DNA of 64,000 nucleotides from Methylotenera oryzisoli (lineage in GTDB: Bacteria > Pseudomonadota > Gammaproteobacteria > Burkholderiales > Methylophilaceae), in contig CAMCVF010000003.1 of NCBI GenBank assembly GCA_945881735.1, positions 1 to 64,000 on the forward strand. The letters run 5' to 3'. Position numbers and translations under genes: made by a program. Positions 47,567 to 56,173 of the stretch are shown here, piece by piece (position 1 is the stretch's first letter; the number at the start of each line of letters is the position of its first letter). Under the pieces are notes generated by a model. That model did not search any database. It was not told where the DNA came from and saw only the letters and a program-made list of their open reading frames with translations.

Positions 47567-48565
47567 ATGTTAACTAATTCATCCATTCTTATTACTGGTG
47601 GTACTGGCTCTTTTGGCCATACGTTTGTGCCAATGACGCTAAAAAAATACAATCCGCATCGATTGGTAATTTTTTCACGTGATGAAATGAAGCAGTGGGA
47701 AATGGCAAAGATTTATGGCCACGACGAGCGAGTGCGTTTTTTTATTGGAGATGTAAGAGACAAGGACCGGCTTGCAAGGGCACTTCACGGTATAGATTAC
47801 GTGGTGCACGCAGCAGCTACAAAAATTGTGCCTACGGCTGAATACAATCCTTTTGAATGTGTTAAAACTAATATAAATGGTGCAATGAATTTGATTGATG
47901 CAGCTATAGACCAAGGAGTGAAAGGGGTTGTTGCACTCTCTACTGATAAAGCTAGTAGTCCGGCAAATTTATATGGTGCTACCAAATTGGTATCAGATAA
48001 ATTGTTTGTTGCAGGCAACTCATATTCAGGAAAGGATTCCACTAAATTCTCGGTTGTTCGATATGGAAATGTTATGGGTTCGCGTGGTTCTGTGATTCCT
48101 TTTTTTATGTCCATTGCTGATAAGGGTGTTTTACCAATTACAGATGAACGTATGACTCGCTTCATGATTACGCTTGAGCAAGGAGTTGAACTGGTTTGGC
48201 ATGCTTTTGAAGATATGGTAGGTGGTGAAATTTATGTAAAAAAAATACCATCCATGAATATTGTTGATATTGCAAAGGCTTCTGTGCCAAATTCTAGTCA
48301 TCAAGTTGTTGGAATCAGACCTGGTGAAAAGCTTCATGAACAGATGATTGGATATGAAGACGCACTTTATACATATGAATATCATGAACACTATAAAATA
48401 TTACCTGCCATTCATAATTGGTGTGAAGACCCCGAAAGAATAAATGGAGGGAAAAAAGTTGCCCCTGACTTTACATACAGCTCGGACAATAATACAGAAT
48501 GGATGAGTATTGAATTTTTGCAAACTTGGATTAATCAATATCGTGACAAGGTTGGTAAGATTTGA
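47567..48565 (+). CDS. pseB: PseB: UDP-GlcNAc 4,6-dehydratase (inverting)
   Basis: The 332-residue SDR enzyme has the NADP loop ITGGTGSFGHTFV, FSRDEMKQWEMAKIYG and the active-site region LSTDKASSPANLYGATKLVS with D, K and Y in place. It carries out the first step of CMP-pseudaminic acid synthesis, 4,6-dehydration with C5 inversion. It heads the operon; its TGA overlaps the TTG start of pseC. Confidence 0.96.
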   Translation: MLTNSSILITGGTGSFGHTFVPMTLKKYNPHRLVIFSRDEMKQWEMAKIYGHDERVRFFIGDVRDKDRLARALHGIDYVVHAAATKIVPTAEYNPFECVKTNINGAMNLIDAAIDQGVKGVVALSTDKASSPANLYGATKLVSDKLFVAGNSYSGKDSTKFSVVRYGNVMGSRGSVIPFFMSIADKGVLPITDERMTRFMITLEQGVELVWHAFEDMVGGEIYVKKIPSMNIVDIAKASVPNSSHQVVGIRPGEKLHEQMIGYEDALYTYEYHEHYKILPAIHNWCEDPERINGGKKVAPDFTYSSDNNTEWMSIEFLQTWINQYRDKVGKI

Positions 48566-49731
48566 ACGCGCACATACCGTACGGTAGGCAAGATATATCT
48601 GAAGCCGATATACAGTCGGTGGTCGATGTATTGCGTTCAAATTATCTTACGCAAGGCCCTGTAGTGCCTGCATTTGAGAGCGCGGTTGCAAATTACTGCC
48701 AAGTTAAACATGCCGTTGCTGTAAATAGCGCAACTAGTGCCTTGCATATTGCCTGTTTAGCTTTGGGTGTAGTTGAGGGCGACATTGTCTGGACCAGCCC
48801 AGTAACTTTTGTTGCTAGTGCAAATTGCGCTTTATATTGTGGAGCAGAGGTCGATTTTATTGATATTGATTCACGTACCTACAATATGAGTGTTGAACGC
48901 CTAGCTGAAAAATTAGCGAAAGCAAAAATAGCTGGGCGTTTACCTAAAGTAGTTATCCCTGTGCATCTTTGTGGCCAACCTTGCGATATGGCAGCAATAC
49001 AACTACTTGGTCGGCAATATAATTTTAAAATTATTGAAGATGCATCACATGCAATTGGGGGTAAGTATCTAAATGAGGCTATTGGAAATTGCCGATATAG
49101 TGACATTACCGTGTTTAGCTTTCACCCGGTCAAAATTATTACTACTGGTGAGGGTGGCATGGCATTGACCAACGATTTGCAACTTGCAAAACGTATGCAA
49201 CTATTCCGAAGTCACGGCATCACCCGCGAAGTAACTGATATGACCCAAGCGCCAGATGGCCCTTGGTATTATGAACAGATAGAGCTGGGTTTTAATTACC
49301 GCATGACGGATATTCAGGCTGCATTAGGTTTAAGCCAGATGCAGCGATTAGATGAGTTTGTGTTCAAACGCCACGCCATTGCAAATCGATATGAGAAATT
49401 ATTAGCTAATCTGCCCGTGTTAACTCCTTGGCAGCATCCGGAGGGTTATTCTGGTTTGCATCTTTACGTGATTAGACTTAAATTGAATGAAATTAAGAAA
49501 TCACATCTTGAAGTTTTCGAAGCGCTACGTTCAGCTGAGGTTGGGGTGAATCTGCATTACATTCCAGTATATCGTCAGCCATACTATAAAAGGATGGGAT
49601 TTAAAATTGGTCATTGTCCAGAAGCAGAAGCGTATTATGCTGAGGGGTTTAGTCTCCCGATATATCCAGGATTAACAAACCAACAACAAGACCAAGTAAT
49701 TACAGTATTAAAAGAGACCTTAGGAGCATGA
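48562..49731 (+). CDS. pseC: PseC: UDP-4-amino-4,6-dideoxy-N-acetyl-altrosamine transaminase
   Basis: The 389-residue DegT/AryC1/EryC1-type PLP aminotransferase has SPVTFVASANCALYCGAEVD, EDASHAIGG and the PLP lysine in FSFHPVKIITTGEGG. It adds the 4-amino group in the second Pse step. It begins at a TTG at 48562, four bases overlapping the pseB stop; the family N-terminus (IPYGRQDIS) starts just after it. It ends in an ATGA overlap with pseF. Confidence 0.96.
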   Translation: MNAHIPYGRQDISEADIQSVVDVLRSNYLTQGPVVPAFESAVANYCQVKHAVAVNSATSALHIACLALGVVEGDIVWTSPVTFVASANCALYCGAEVDFIDIDSRTYNMSVERLAEKLAKAKIAGRLPKVVIPVHLCGQPCDMAAIQLLGRQYNFKIIEDASHAIGGKYLNEAIGNCRYSDITVFSFHPVKIITTGEGGMALTNDLQLAKRMQLFRSHGITREVTDMTQAPDGPWYYEQIELGFNYRMTDIQAALGLSQMQRLDEFVFKRHAIANRYEKLLANLPVLTPWQHPEGYSGLHLYVIRLKLNEIKKSHLEVFEALRSAEVGVNLHYIPVYRQPYYKRMGFKIGHCPEAEAYYAEGFSLPIYPGLTNQQQDQVITVLKETLGA

Positions 49732-50423
49732 GAATAGCTGTCATTCCAGCTCGTGGGGGCAGTAAGCGCATTCCACGTAAGAATATTAAAGACTTTTGTG
49801 GCAAGCCTATGATTGCTTGGTCCATTGAAGTGGCTAAGGCATCTGGACTTTTTGACCACATCATAGTTTCAACGGATGATACTGAAGTTGCTGAGATAGC
49901 AAGAAAATGGGGTGCAGAGGCTCCCTTTACAAGACCCGTAGAGTTATCCAATGACTATGCAGGCACAACTGAAGTGGTTGCACATGCAACTCGATGGTCT
50001 ATTGATCAAGGTTGGTCAGTTTCTGCCGTTTGTTGCATTTATGCAACTGCTCCATTTGTTCAGGTAGATGACCTTGCGCGCGGGCTTCGCTTATTGGAAT
50101 CAGGTAATTGGTCTTTTGCATTTACTGCGACAGATTTTGCTGCACCTATTTTTCGTGCATTTAAACAAATGCCTGAGGGAGGCGTTGAAATGTTTTTCCC
50201 TGAAAATTTTGAGACTCGCTCACAAGATTTACCCATTGCGCTACATGATGCTGGACAGTTTTACTGGGGGTGTCCCTCTGCTTGGATTGATGGTAGGCGT
50301 ATTTTTGACCGACACTCAATCCCAGTGGTTATTCCTCGCTGGAGAGTGCAAGATATCGATAATCAGGATGACTGGATACAAGCGGAACTTATCTATAACC
50401 AATTGAAAGATAGCCATATATGA
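49728..50423 (+). CDS. pseF: PseF: pseudaminic acid cytidylyltransferase
   Basis: The 231-residue CMP-sugar synthetase has the CTP-binding signature IPARGGSKRIPRKNIKDFCG and KPMIAWSIEVA, with VSTDDTEVAEIA. It makes CMP-pseudaminic acid, the activated form, from CTP and Pse. Overlaps of four bases with both neighbours show tight coupling. Confidence 0.95.
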   Translation: MRIAVIPARGGSKRIPRKNIKDFCGKPMIAWSIEVAKASGLFDHIIVSTDDTEVAEIARKWGAEAPFTRPVELSNDYAGTTEVVAHATRWSIDQGWSVSAVCCIYATAPFVQVDDLARGLRLLESGNWSFAFTATDFAAPIFRAFKQMPEGGVEMFFPENFETRSQDLPIALHDAGQFYWGCPSAWIDGRRIFDRHSIPVVIPRWRVQDIDNQDDWIQAELIYNQLKDSHI

Positions 50424-51055
50424 TTAAGACAACCAACTATACAACACCACAAGAAGAATTCTGGGCAAGTAGCTTTGGCACGGAATATATAGGGAGAAAT
50501 GACAGCAGTCAGCTTTTGGCTTCTAACCTAAACTTCTTTGCTAAAGCACTTAACCAGGCTGGAAAAATTTCATCATGTTTAGAGTTTGGCGCCAATATCG
50601 GAATGAATCTAAAGGCACTTCAGTTGCTTTATCCCGGAGTCATTTTGAAAGGAATAGAAATTAATGCTGATGCAGCTAAAGCACTCCGAGATTTAGTCGG
50701 CCATAAAAACGTTTACGAAGGATCAATTTTTTACTACCCAGTAACCGATAAAGTTGATGTATCTTTGATAAAGGGTGTATTAATTCATATAAATCCAGAT
50801 ATGTTAAACGTAGTATACGAAAACCTTTACCAAGCTTCAAACCGTTACATATTAGTCTGTGAATACTACAACCCATCACCTGTTGCAATTCCATATCGCG
50901 GGCATACAGAGCGTCTGTTTAAACGTGATTTTGTAGGTGAAATGCTAGACAAATATACAGATTTATCGCTTATTGATTATGGTTTTTCTTACCGCAGAGA
51001 TCCAGCCTTCCCTCAGGATGATATTACATGGTTCTTAATGGAAAAAAAGGGTTGA
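50420..51055 (+). CDS. Pseudaminic acid biosynthesis-associated methylase
   Basis: The 211-residue SAM methyltransferase has the glycine loop LEFGANIGMNLKAL and an ILVCEYYNPSPVAIPYRGH region. It matches the TIGR03587-type methylase found beside pse genes, often next to pseF. It may methylate the nonulosonic acid or an intermediate; the exact position is not known. It overlaps pseF by four bases. Confidence 0.85.
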   Translation: MIKTTNYTTPQEEFWASSFGTEYIGRNDSSQLLASNLNFFAKALNQAGKISSCLEFGANIGMNLKALQLLYPGVILKGIEINADAAKALRDLVGHKNVYEGSIFYYPVTDKVDVSLIKGVLIHINPDMLNVVYENLYQASNRYILVCEYYNPSPVAIPYRGHTERLFKRDFVGEMLDKYTDLSLIDYGFSYRRDPAFPQDDITWFLMEKKG

Positions 51056-51056
51056 T

Positions 51057-52205
51057 ATGCTGAAATACTGTGTTCGCTGTGTAATGCCACATACCAAGCC
51101 AGATCTCCATATTGATGAAGTTGGTGTATGTAACGCTTGCCGATCAATGGAAAAAAGGAAAGAAGTTGATTGGGAGTTGCGAAAAAAAGAGTTGCATGAA
51201 ATACTTGAAAAACACCGCAAAGATGGTGGTAGTTGGGATTGTATAGTGCCTGTGAGCGGAGGTAAAGATAGCACGTATCAGGTAATTCGTATGTTACAAC
51301 TTGGGCTTAATCCTTTATGTGTCACCTCAAGCACATGTGATCTCTCGGAAATTGGCCGAAAAAATATTGAAAATATTAAGAAGCTGGGTGTTGATTACAT
51401 GGAATTCTCGCCTAATCCTTTGGTTAGGGCGAAACTTAATAAAATAGGTTTGGTAGAAGTCGGGGATATTTCTTGGCCTGAGCATGTTGGAATTTTTACT
51501 ATCCCAGTAAGAGCCGCTGTTCAATTTAATGTTCCACTCATTGTTTGGGGTGAAAATTCTCAAAATGAATACGGTGGCCCAGCAGCTTCAACGGAAAACA
51601 ACACGTTAACCCGCCGATGGCTAGAAGAGTTTGGAGGGTTACTTGGAATGCGTGTGTCTGATTTATCTGAAACTTATGGTATTGAGTCAAGGCAATTACT
51701 GCCTTATCAATATCCAAGTGATGAAGATCTTCAAAGGGTTGGTGTTACCGGTCTTTTTCTCGGGCATTATTTACCTTGGGATGGTCTTTCTAACACCTTA
51801 ATTGCGCAAGCGAATGGATTTGTTACCTATGATAAGCCTGTAGAAGGCAGCATGGTCAATTATGAAAATCTTGATAATCATCAAACTGGCGTTCATGATT
51901 ATTTTAAATTTCTTAAATTTGGATTCTCTCGTGCAACCGATATTGCCTGTTTACATGTTCGCCGAGACCGAATCAGCCGTCAGGATGCGTTAGAAGTTGT
52001 TAAAGCTCGTGATGGTAAGTTTCCATGGACATATCTAGGTAAGCCACTAAAGGATATTCTTGAGCCATTAGATATGACGGTAGATGAGTTTATTAAGATT
52101 TGCGATAAATTCACTAATAAAAAGATTTTTAAGAAAGATGCATCAGGTACCTTGCTGAAAGATAAGCACGGCAACCTAGAAAAATTAAACTACGATAACG
52201 CATGA
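51057..52205 (+). CDS. N-acetyl sugar amidotransferase (WbuX/PseA-like)
   Basis: The 382-residue protein has two cysteine pairs at the N-terminus (CVRCVMP, CNACRS) for a zinc site and a PP-loop ATP-binding motif (PVSGGKDSTYQV). This family (TIGR03573) changes an acetamido group to an acetamidino group on a sugar, with ammonia from a HisH/HisF-like pair. PseA of Campylobacter does this on pseudaminic acid. The gene directly precedes hisH/hisF-like genes, as in other loci, and overlaps hisH by four bases. Confidence 0.92.
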   Translation: MLKYCVRCVMPHTKPDLHIDEVGVCNACRSMEKRKEVDWELRKKELHEILEKHRKDGGSWDCIVPVSGGKDSTYQVIRMLQLGLNPLCVTSSTCDLSEIGRKNIENIKKLGVDYMEFSPNPLVRAKLNKIGLVEVGDISWPEHVGIFTIPVRAAVQFNVPLIVWGENSQNEYGGPAASTENNTLTRRWLEEFGGLLGMRVSDLSETYGIESRQLLPYQYPSDEDLQRVGVTGLFLGHYLPWDGLSNTLIAQANGFVTYDKPVEGSMVNYENLDNHQTGVHDYFKFLKFGFSRATDIACLHVRRDRISRQDALEVVKARDGKFPWTYLGKPLKDILEPLDMTVDEFIKICDKFTNKKIFKKDASGTLLKDKHGNLEKLNYDNA

Positions 52206-52825
52206 AAGTAGCAATTATCAATTACGGCATGGGTAATTTAAACTCAGTGCGCAGATCTTTTGAAGAAATCGGCGCAGATGTTGTGATTGCTAATCACCCA
52301 TCTTGTTTGTATGAAGTTGATAGAATTATTCTGCCAGGCGTTGGCGCATTTACTGAAGGTATGGCGCACTTGAATCAAGGTGGATGGGTCACTGCACTGA
52401 ATGATGTGGTGAATATTCAGAAAAAACCATTACTTGGCATTTGTTTGGGAATGCAAATGCTTGCCAGCAAAGGATATGAAGGCGCTGCAACTGAGGGGTT
52501 AGATTTTATTTCTGGAGAAGTAAGGAGAATCGATCTGATAGGTTGCGATGAACGTATTCCACACATGGGATGGAACGAAGTTCGTTACAAATCAGAAAAT
52601 GTAATGTTTAACAGTATTCCTAATCTATCAGATTTCTATTTCGTCCATAGCTATGCTTTTGTACCCACTAACTCAAGCAACTTAATTGCAACAGTGGATT
52701 ATGGATGTGAACTAACGGCAATTGTTAGTAACAACCATGTCTTTGGATGCCAATTTCACCCAGAGAAGAGCTCAAAGGCTGGACGTCAAATGCTGAAAAA
52801 TTTTATGAGTTATTCTGTATGTTAA
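52202..52825 (+). CDS. hisH: HisH-like glutamine amidotransferase subunit
   Basis: The 207-residue class I glutaminase has the nucleophile cysteine in GICLGMQML and the His-Glu pair in GCQFHPEKS, plus PGVGAF near the oxyanion site. Histidine operons use HisH for imidazole-glycerol-phosphate synthesis, but here, after a WbuX-like gene, it is more likely the ammonia source for sugar amidination (WbuY role). It overlaps the following hisF-like gene by seven bases. Confidence 0.88.
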   Translation: MKVAIINYGMGNLNSVRRSFEEIGADVVIANHPSCLYEVDRIILPGVGAFTEGMAHLNQGGWVTALNDVVNIQKKPLLGICLGMQMLASKGYEGAATEGLDFISGEVRRIDLIGCDERIPHMGWNEVRYKSENVMFNSIPNLSDFYFVHSYAFVPTNSSNLIATVDYGCELTAIVSNNHVFGCQFHPEKSSKAGRQMLKNFMSYSVC

Positions 52826-53601
52826 AGGTAAGAGTCATTCCAACGCTTTTGTGGAAGGATTTTGGGCTAGTAAAGGGAGCAGTTTTCGATAGTTGGCGCC
52901 GTGTTGGTTCAATTTTACCTGCTATTAAAGTTTATAACTCAAGAGATGTCGATGAATTAATAGTGGTCGATATAACTGCTTCAAATGAAAGAAATCAGCC
53001 TGACCACGAGTCGGTAGCGGATTTTTCAGAAGAATGTTTCGTACCATTAACAGTTGGTGGTGGCATTACAAGCCTTGAAGACGTTTTACACCTATTGCAC
53101 TCAGGTGCAGATAAAGTTTCAATTAATACCGCAGCTTTTGCCGACCCAGGCATTATTGATAGTGTTGCCTCTCGGTTCGGCGCTCAGTGTATTGTGGCTA
53201 GTATTGATGTTAAATATTTTGACGATAGCGGTTACCGATGTTTTAGCCATTCAGGTTCGCAAGATACTGGGAAAGATCCTGTCGAATGGGCAAGAGAGCT
53301 TGTTAGTCGTGGTGCAGGTGAAATTTTACTAACATCAATTAACAGAGACGGTACGATGCAAGGTTACGATTTGGAGCTTACAGAGCGCGTTGCTAAAGCA
53401 GTAAATGTACCTGTAATTGCTTCTGGTGGAGCTGGTAATTATCAGCACATGATTGATGTTGTTTTACACGCAGGCGCATCTGCCGTTGCGGCAGCAAGTA
53501 TTTTTCATTATACCGAACAGACTCCATCGGGCGCAAAGCAAGCAATGAAGTTGGCGGGCATTCCTATCAGGCAAAATTTTATTGGCTTGGTTAATAAATG
53601 A
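52819..53601 (+). CDS. hisF: HisF-like synthase subunit (WbuZ role)
   Basis: The 260-residue TIM barrel starts at the ATG at 52819 (MLKVRVIPTLLWKDFGLVKG), which matches the family N-terminus; an upstream in-frame start at 52747 lies wholly inside hisH and is rejected. VVDITAS, PLTVGGGI, KVSINTAAF and PVIASGGAGN are HisF motifs. It should form the ammonia channel with the HisH-like subunit and pass it to the WbuX-like enzyme. Confidence 0.9.
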   Translation: MLKVRVIPTLLWKDFGLVKGAVFDSWRRVGSILPAIKVYNSRDVDELIVVDITASNERNQPDHESVADFSEECFVPLTVGGGITSLEDVLHLLHSGADKVSINTAAFADPGIIDSVASRFGAQCIVASIDVKYFDDSGYRCFSHSGSQDTGKDPVEWARELVSRGAGEILLTSINRDGTMQGYDLELTERVAKAVNVPVIASGGAGNYQHMIDVVLHAGASAVAAASIFHYTEQTPSGAKQAMKLAGIPIRQNFIGLVNK

Positions 53602-55106
53602 AGATAGCTTTCAGAGTAGATGCTTCGATGCAGATTGGCACAGGCCATGTGATGCGGTGCTTAACATTGGCAGATGGCTTGGCCGGCGATGATACAACGA
53701 TACATTTTATATGTAGGTATCTGCCAACAGGTTTAGAAAAATTGTTGCGGGATAAAGGATTCAACGTTTCCATTTTTCCCGCAAGTGAAAAATCTAAAGA
53801 AGAATTCCCACTAGCCCATTCTGAATGGTTAGGTGTTTCTCAAGAAATGGATGCAGAGGCAACATTAACCATAATCCAGAAGCAAGGATACGATTGGTTG
53901 ATAGTGGATCATTACGCTTTGGATATTCGTTGGGAAAAAAAAATAAGGTCGGTGGTAAAAAAAGTCATGGTGATTGATGACCTTGCTGATAGGCAGCACG
54001 AATGTGATGTTTTGCTTGATCAGAACCTATATGTCAATCAAGAAACTAGATATAAAAACAGGCTTCCAAGTCAATGTAAAACACTTATTGGACCACGTTA
54101 TGCACTACTAAGAAAAGAGTTTGCTGAATATCGAAAAAGGGTTAAACCGAGAGAAGGTAAGGTAACTCGCATTTTAGTATTCTTTGGAGGGGTCGATGCC
54201 AATGACTTTACAACAAAAACAATGTTGGCGTTATCTCAAATAACGAAATACAACTTTACCGTAGATGTAGTAATAGGTGATCAACATCCAAATAAAGTAG
54301 AAATTATGACGTTATGTCAACGTTTAGGTTACTACTGCCATGTGCAAACAAACAGAATGGCAGAGTTGATAGCTAATGCAGACTTTTCTATTGGATCTGG
54401 TGGCGGAACGGTTTGGGAGAGGGCTTGCTTGATGTTACCAACACTATCAATACCTATAGCACAAAATCAAATTAAACAACTTGTTGATATTGCATTAAGA
54501 GGAGTTTCCTACACTTTCGATGCAGAAAACTACACCTTAGAAGAAATAAAAATGCATACTGAACTGTTGCTAGATAACAGCTCACTTAGAAATTTACTAT
54601 CGACAAGGTCTGCTGACACTGTTGATGGCAATGGTGTTTATCGAGTTGTTCAAGCATTACGCTCTGATGTAGAAGTTAACTTGCGGCAGGCTGGTGCATT
54701 AGATGAGGAGTATTTGTTTGAATGGAGAAATCATCCTAAAATTAGAGAGGTTTCATTTGATAAAAATGTAATACCTTGGGATCAACATCACTGCTGGTTT
54801 AGTGCTTTGCTAGCAAATAGTCAAAAAGTGTTGCTTATAGGTGAATATAAAAAGCAACCTTTAGGCGTTGTTAGGTTTGACCTGCAAAATGACAGCGCTG
54901 AAATATCTATTTATCTTGTGCAAAAAAATGAGAGTAATGGGCTAGGGCTGCCTTTGATTAGAAGTGCTGAAAAGTGGATTCGTGAACACCGGAGTGCAAT
55001 TAAGAAGTTGAATGCGAATGTATTAGAAAACAATACGATATCTCATAATTTTTTTATAAAAGCTGGATACATTCCAGTAACTAGAAAGTATTGTAAAGAG
55101 CTATAG
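53598..55106 (+). CDS. pseG: PseG-PseH fusion: UDP-sugar hydrolase plus N-acetyltransferase
   Basis: The 502-residue protein has two enzymes. Residues 1 to about 345 are PseG, the UDP-2,4-diacetamido-altropyranose hydrolase, with the catalytic histidine at H17 (MQIGTGHVMRCLTLAD) and the GT-B donor region SIGSGGGTVWERACLMLP. Residues about 355-502 are a GNAT domain (EWRNHPKIREVS, the acetyl-CoA region QKNESNGLGLPLIRSA) equal to PseH, which acetylates the 4-amino group before hydrolysis. Fusion places two successive steps in one protein. It overlaps hisF by four bases. Confidence 0.93.
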   Translation: MKIAFRVDASMQIGTGHVMRCLTLADGLAGDDTTIHFICRYLPTGLEKLLRDKGFNVSIFPASEKSKEEFPLAHSEWLGVSQEMDAEATLTIIQKQGYDWLIVDHYALDIRWEKKIRSVVKKVMVIDDLADRQHECDVLLDQNLYVNQETRYKNRLPSQCKTLIGPRYALLRKEFAEYRKRVKPREGKVTRILVFFGGVDANDFTTKTMLALSQITKYNFTVDVVIGDQHPNKVEIMTLCQRLGYYCHVQTNRMAELIANADFSIGSGGGTVWERACLMLPTLSIPIAQNQIKQLVDIALRGVSYTFDAENYTLEEIKMHTELLLDNSSLRNLLSTRSADTVDGNGVYRVVQALRSDVEVNLRQAGALDEEYLFEWRNHPKIREVSFDKNVIPWDQHHCWFSALLANSQKVLLIGEYKKQPLGVVRFDLQNDSAEISIYLVQKNESNGLGLPLIRSAEKWIREHRSAIKKLNANVLENNTISHNFFIKAGYIPVTRKYCKEL

Positions 55107-55109
55107 ATA

Positions 55110-56165
55110 ATGGAAAAAAATATAAAAATCGGAACGAGTATAGTGGGCGTAGGTCAAGCCCCATTTATTATTGCAGAAATGTCAGGTAACCATAACCAAT
55201 CGCTTGAACGAGCGCTTGAGCTTGTGGATGCAGCGGCCAAAACTGGTGCGCATGCGTTAAAAATACAAACCTATACTCCAGATACGATGACGCTTGATTT
55301 GGATGAGCGTGAATTCCACATTAGCGACCCAAAAAGCATTTGGGCCGGAAGTTCGCTCTACAAGCTTTATGGTGAAGCCTATACCCCATGGGAGTGGCAC
55401 AAACCAATTTTTGATCATGCGCGTGAATTAGGAATTATAGCGTTCAGTACGCCATTTGATAATACAGCCGTTGATTTTCTCGAAAGCTTAGATGTGCCAT
55501 GCTATAAAATTGCCTCATTTGAAAATACAGACTTACCGCTGATTAGGCGTGTCGCGGCAACAGGTAAACCTCTTATTATCTCTACTGGCATGGCGAGTAT
55601 TGCTGAGTTAGATGACACCGTTCGTGCGGCGCGTGAGGCGGGTTGTAGAGATTTAATTTTACTAAAGTGTACCAGCACATACCCAGCAACCCCAGAAAAT
55701 ACCAATATCCTGACCATTCCTCACATGCGTGAAATGTTCGATTGTGAGGTTGGTTTGTCTGACCACACAATGGGTATAGGTGTTTCTGTAGCCAGTGTTG
55801 CTATTGGTGCAACGGTGATTGAAAAGCACTTTACCCTCAACCGTGCCGAAGGAGGCGTAGATAGCACCTTCTCCATGGAGCCATCAGAAATGGCGCAGTT
55901 AGTGGTTGAAACTGAGCGTGCTTGGCAAGCGATGGGAAAGGTTAGCTACGGCGCAACAGAAGCAGAAAAAAAATCACTGGTATTTAGACGGTCACTTTAT
56001 ATAGTTAAAGCTTTGGAAGCTGGGGATGTCTTGACCAAAGATAACGTTCGAGCGATTCGACCTGGTTTGGGTTTGCCAACAAAATATTTAGAAGTTGTGT
56101 TGGGAAAAAAGGTGAATAAAAATGTGCTACGAGGAACTGCTTTATCTTGGGAGTTAATGGTTTGA
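55110..56165 (+). CDS. pseI: PseI: pseudaminic acid synthase
   Basis: The 351-residue NeuB-family enzyme condenses 2,4-diacetamido-2,4,6-trideoxy-altrose with phosphoenolpyruvate to pseudaminic acid. The TIM barrel (about 10-280) shows IIAEMSGNHNQSLERAL, HALKIQTYTPDTMTLD and LKCTSTYPATPE; the C-terminal SAF/antifreeze-like domain (about 290-351) has IRPGLGLPTKY. It is three bases after pseG and completes the pathway. Confidence 0.96.
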   Translation: MEKNIKIGTSIVGVGQAPFIIAEMSGNHNQSLERALELVDAAAKTGAHALKIQTYTPDTMTLDLDEREFHISDPKSIWAGSSLYKLYGEAYTPWEWHKPIFDHARELGIIAFSTPFDNTAVDFLESLDVPCYKIASFENTDLPLIRRVAATGKPLIISTGMASIAELDDTVRAAREAGCRDLILLKCTSTYPATPENTNILTIPHMREMFDCEVGLSDHTMGIGVSVASVAIGATVIEKHFTLNRAEGGVDSTFSMEPSEMAQLVVETERAWQAMGKVSYGATEAEKKSLVFRRSLYIVKALEAGDVLTKDNVRAIRPGLGLPTKYLEVVLGKKVNKNVLRGTALSWELMV

Positions 56166-56173
56166 CCATCAAT

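Noticed and set aside
52747-52818. Upstream start of the hisF-like gene inside hisH
   Set aside because: It adds 24 residues not found in HisF; the ATG at 52819 matches the family N-terminus.
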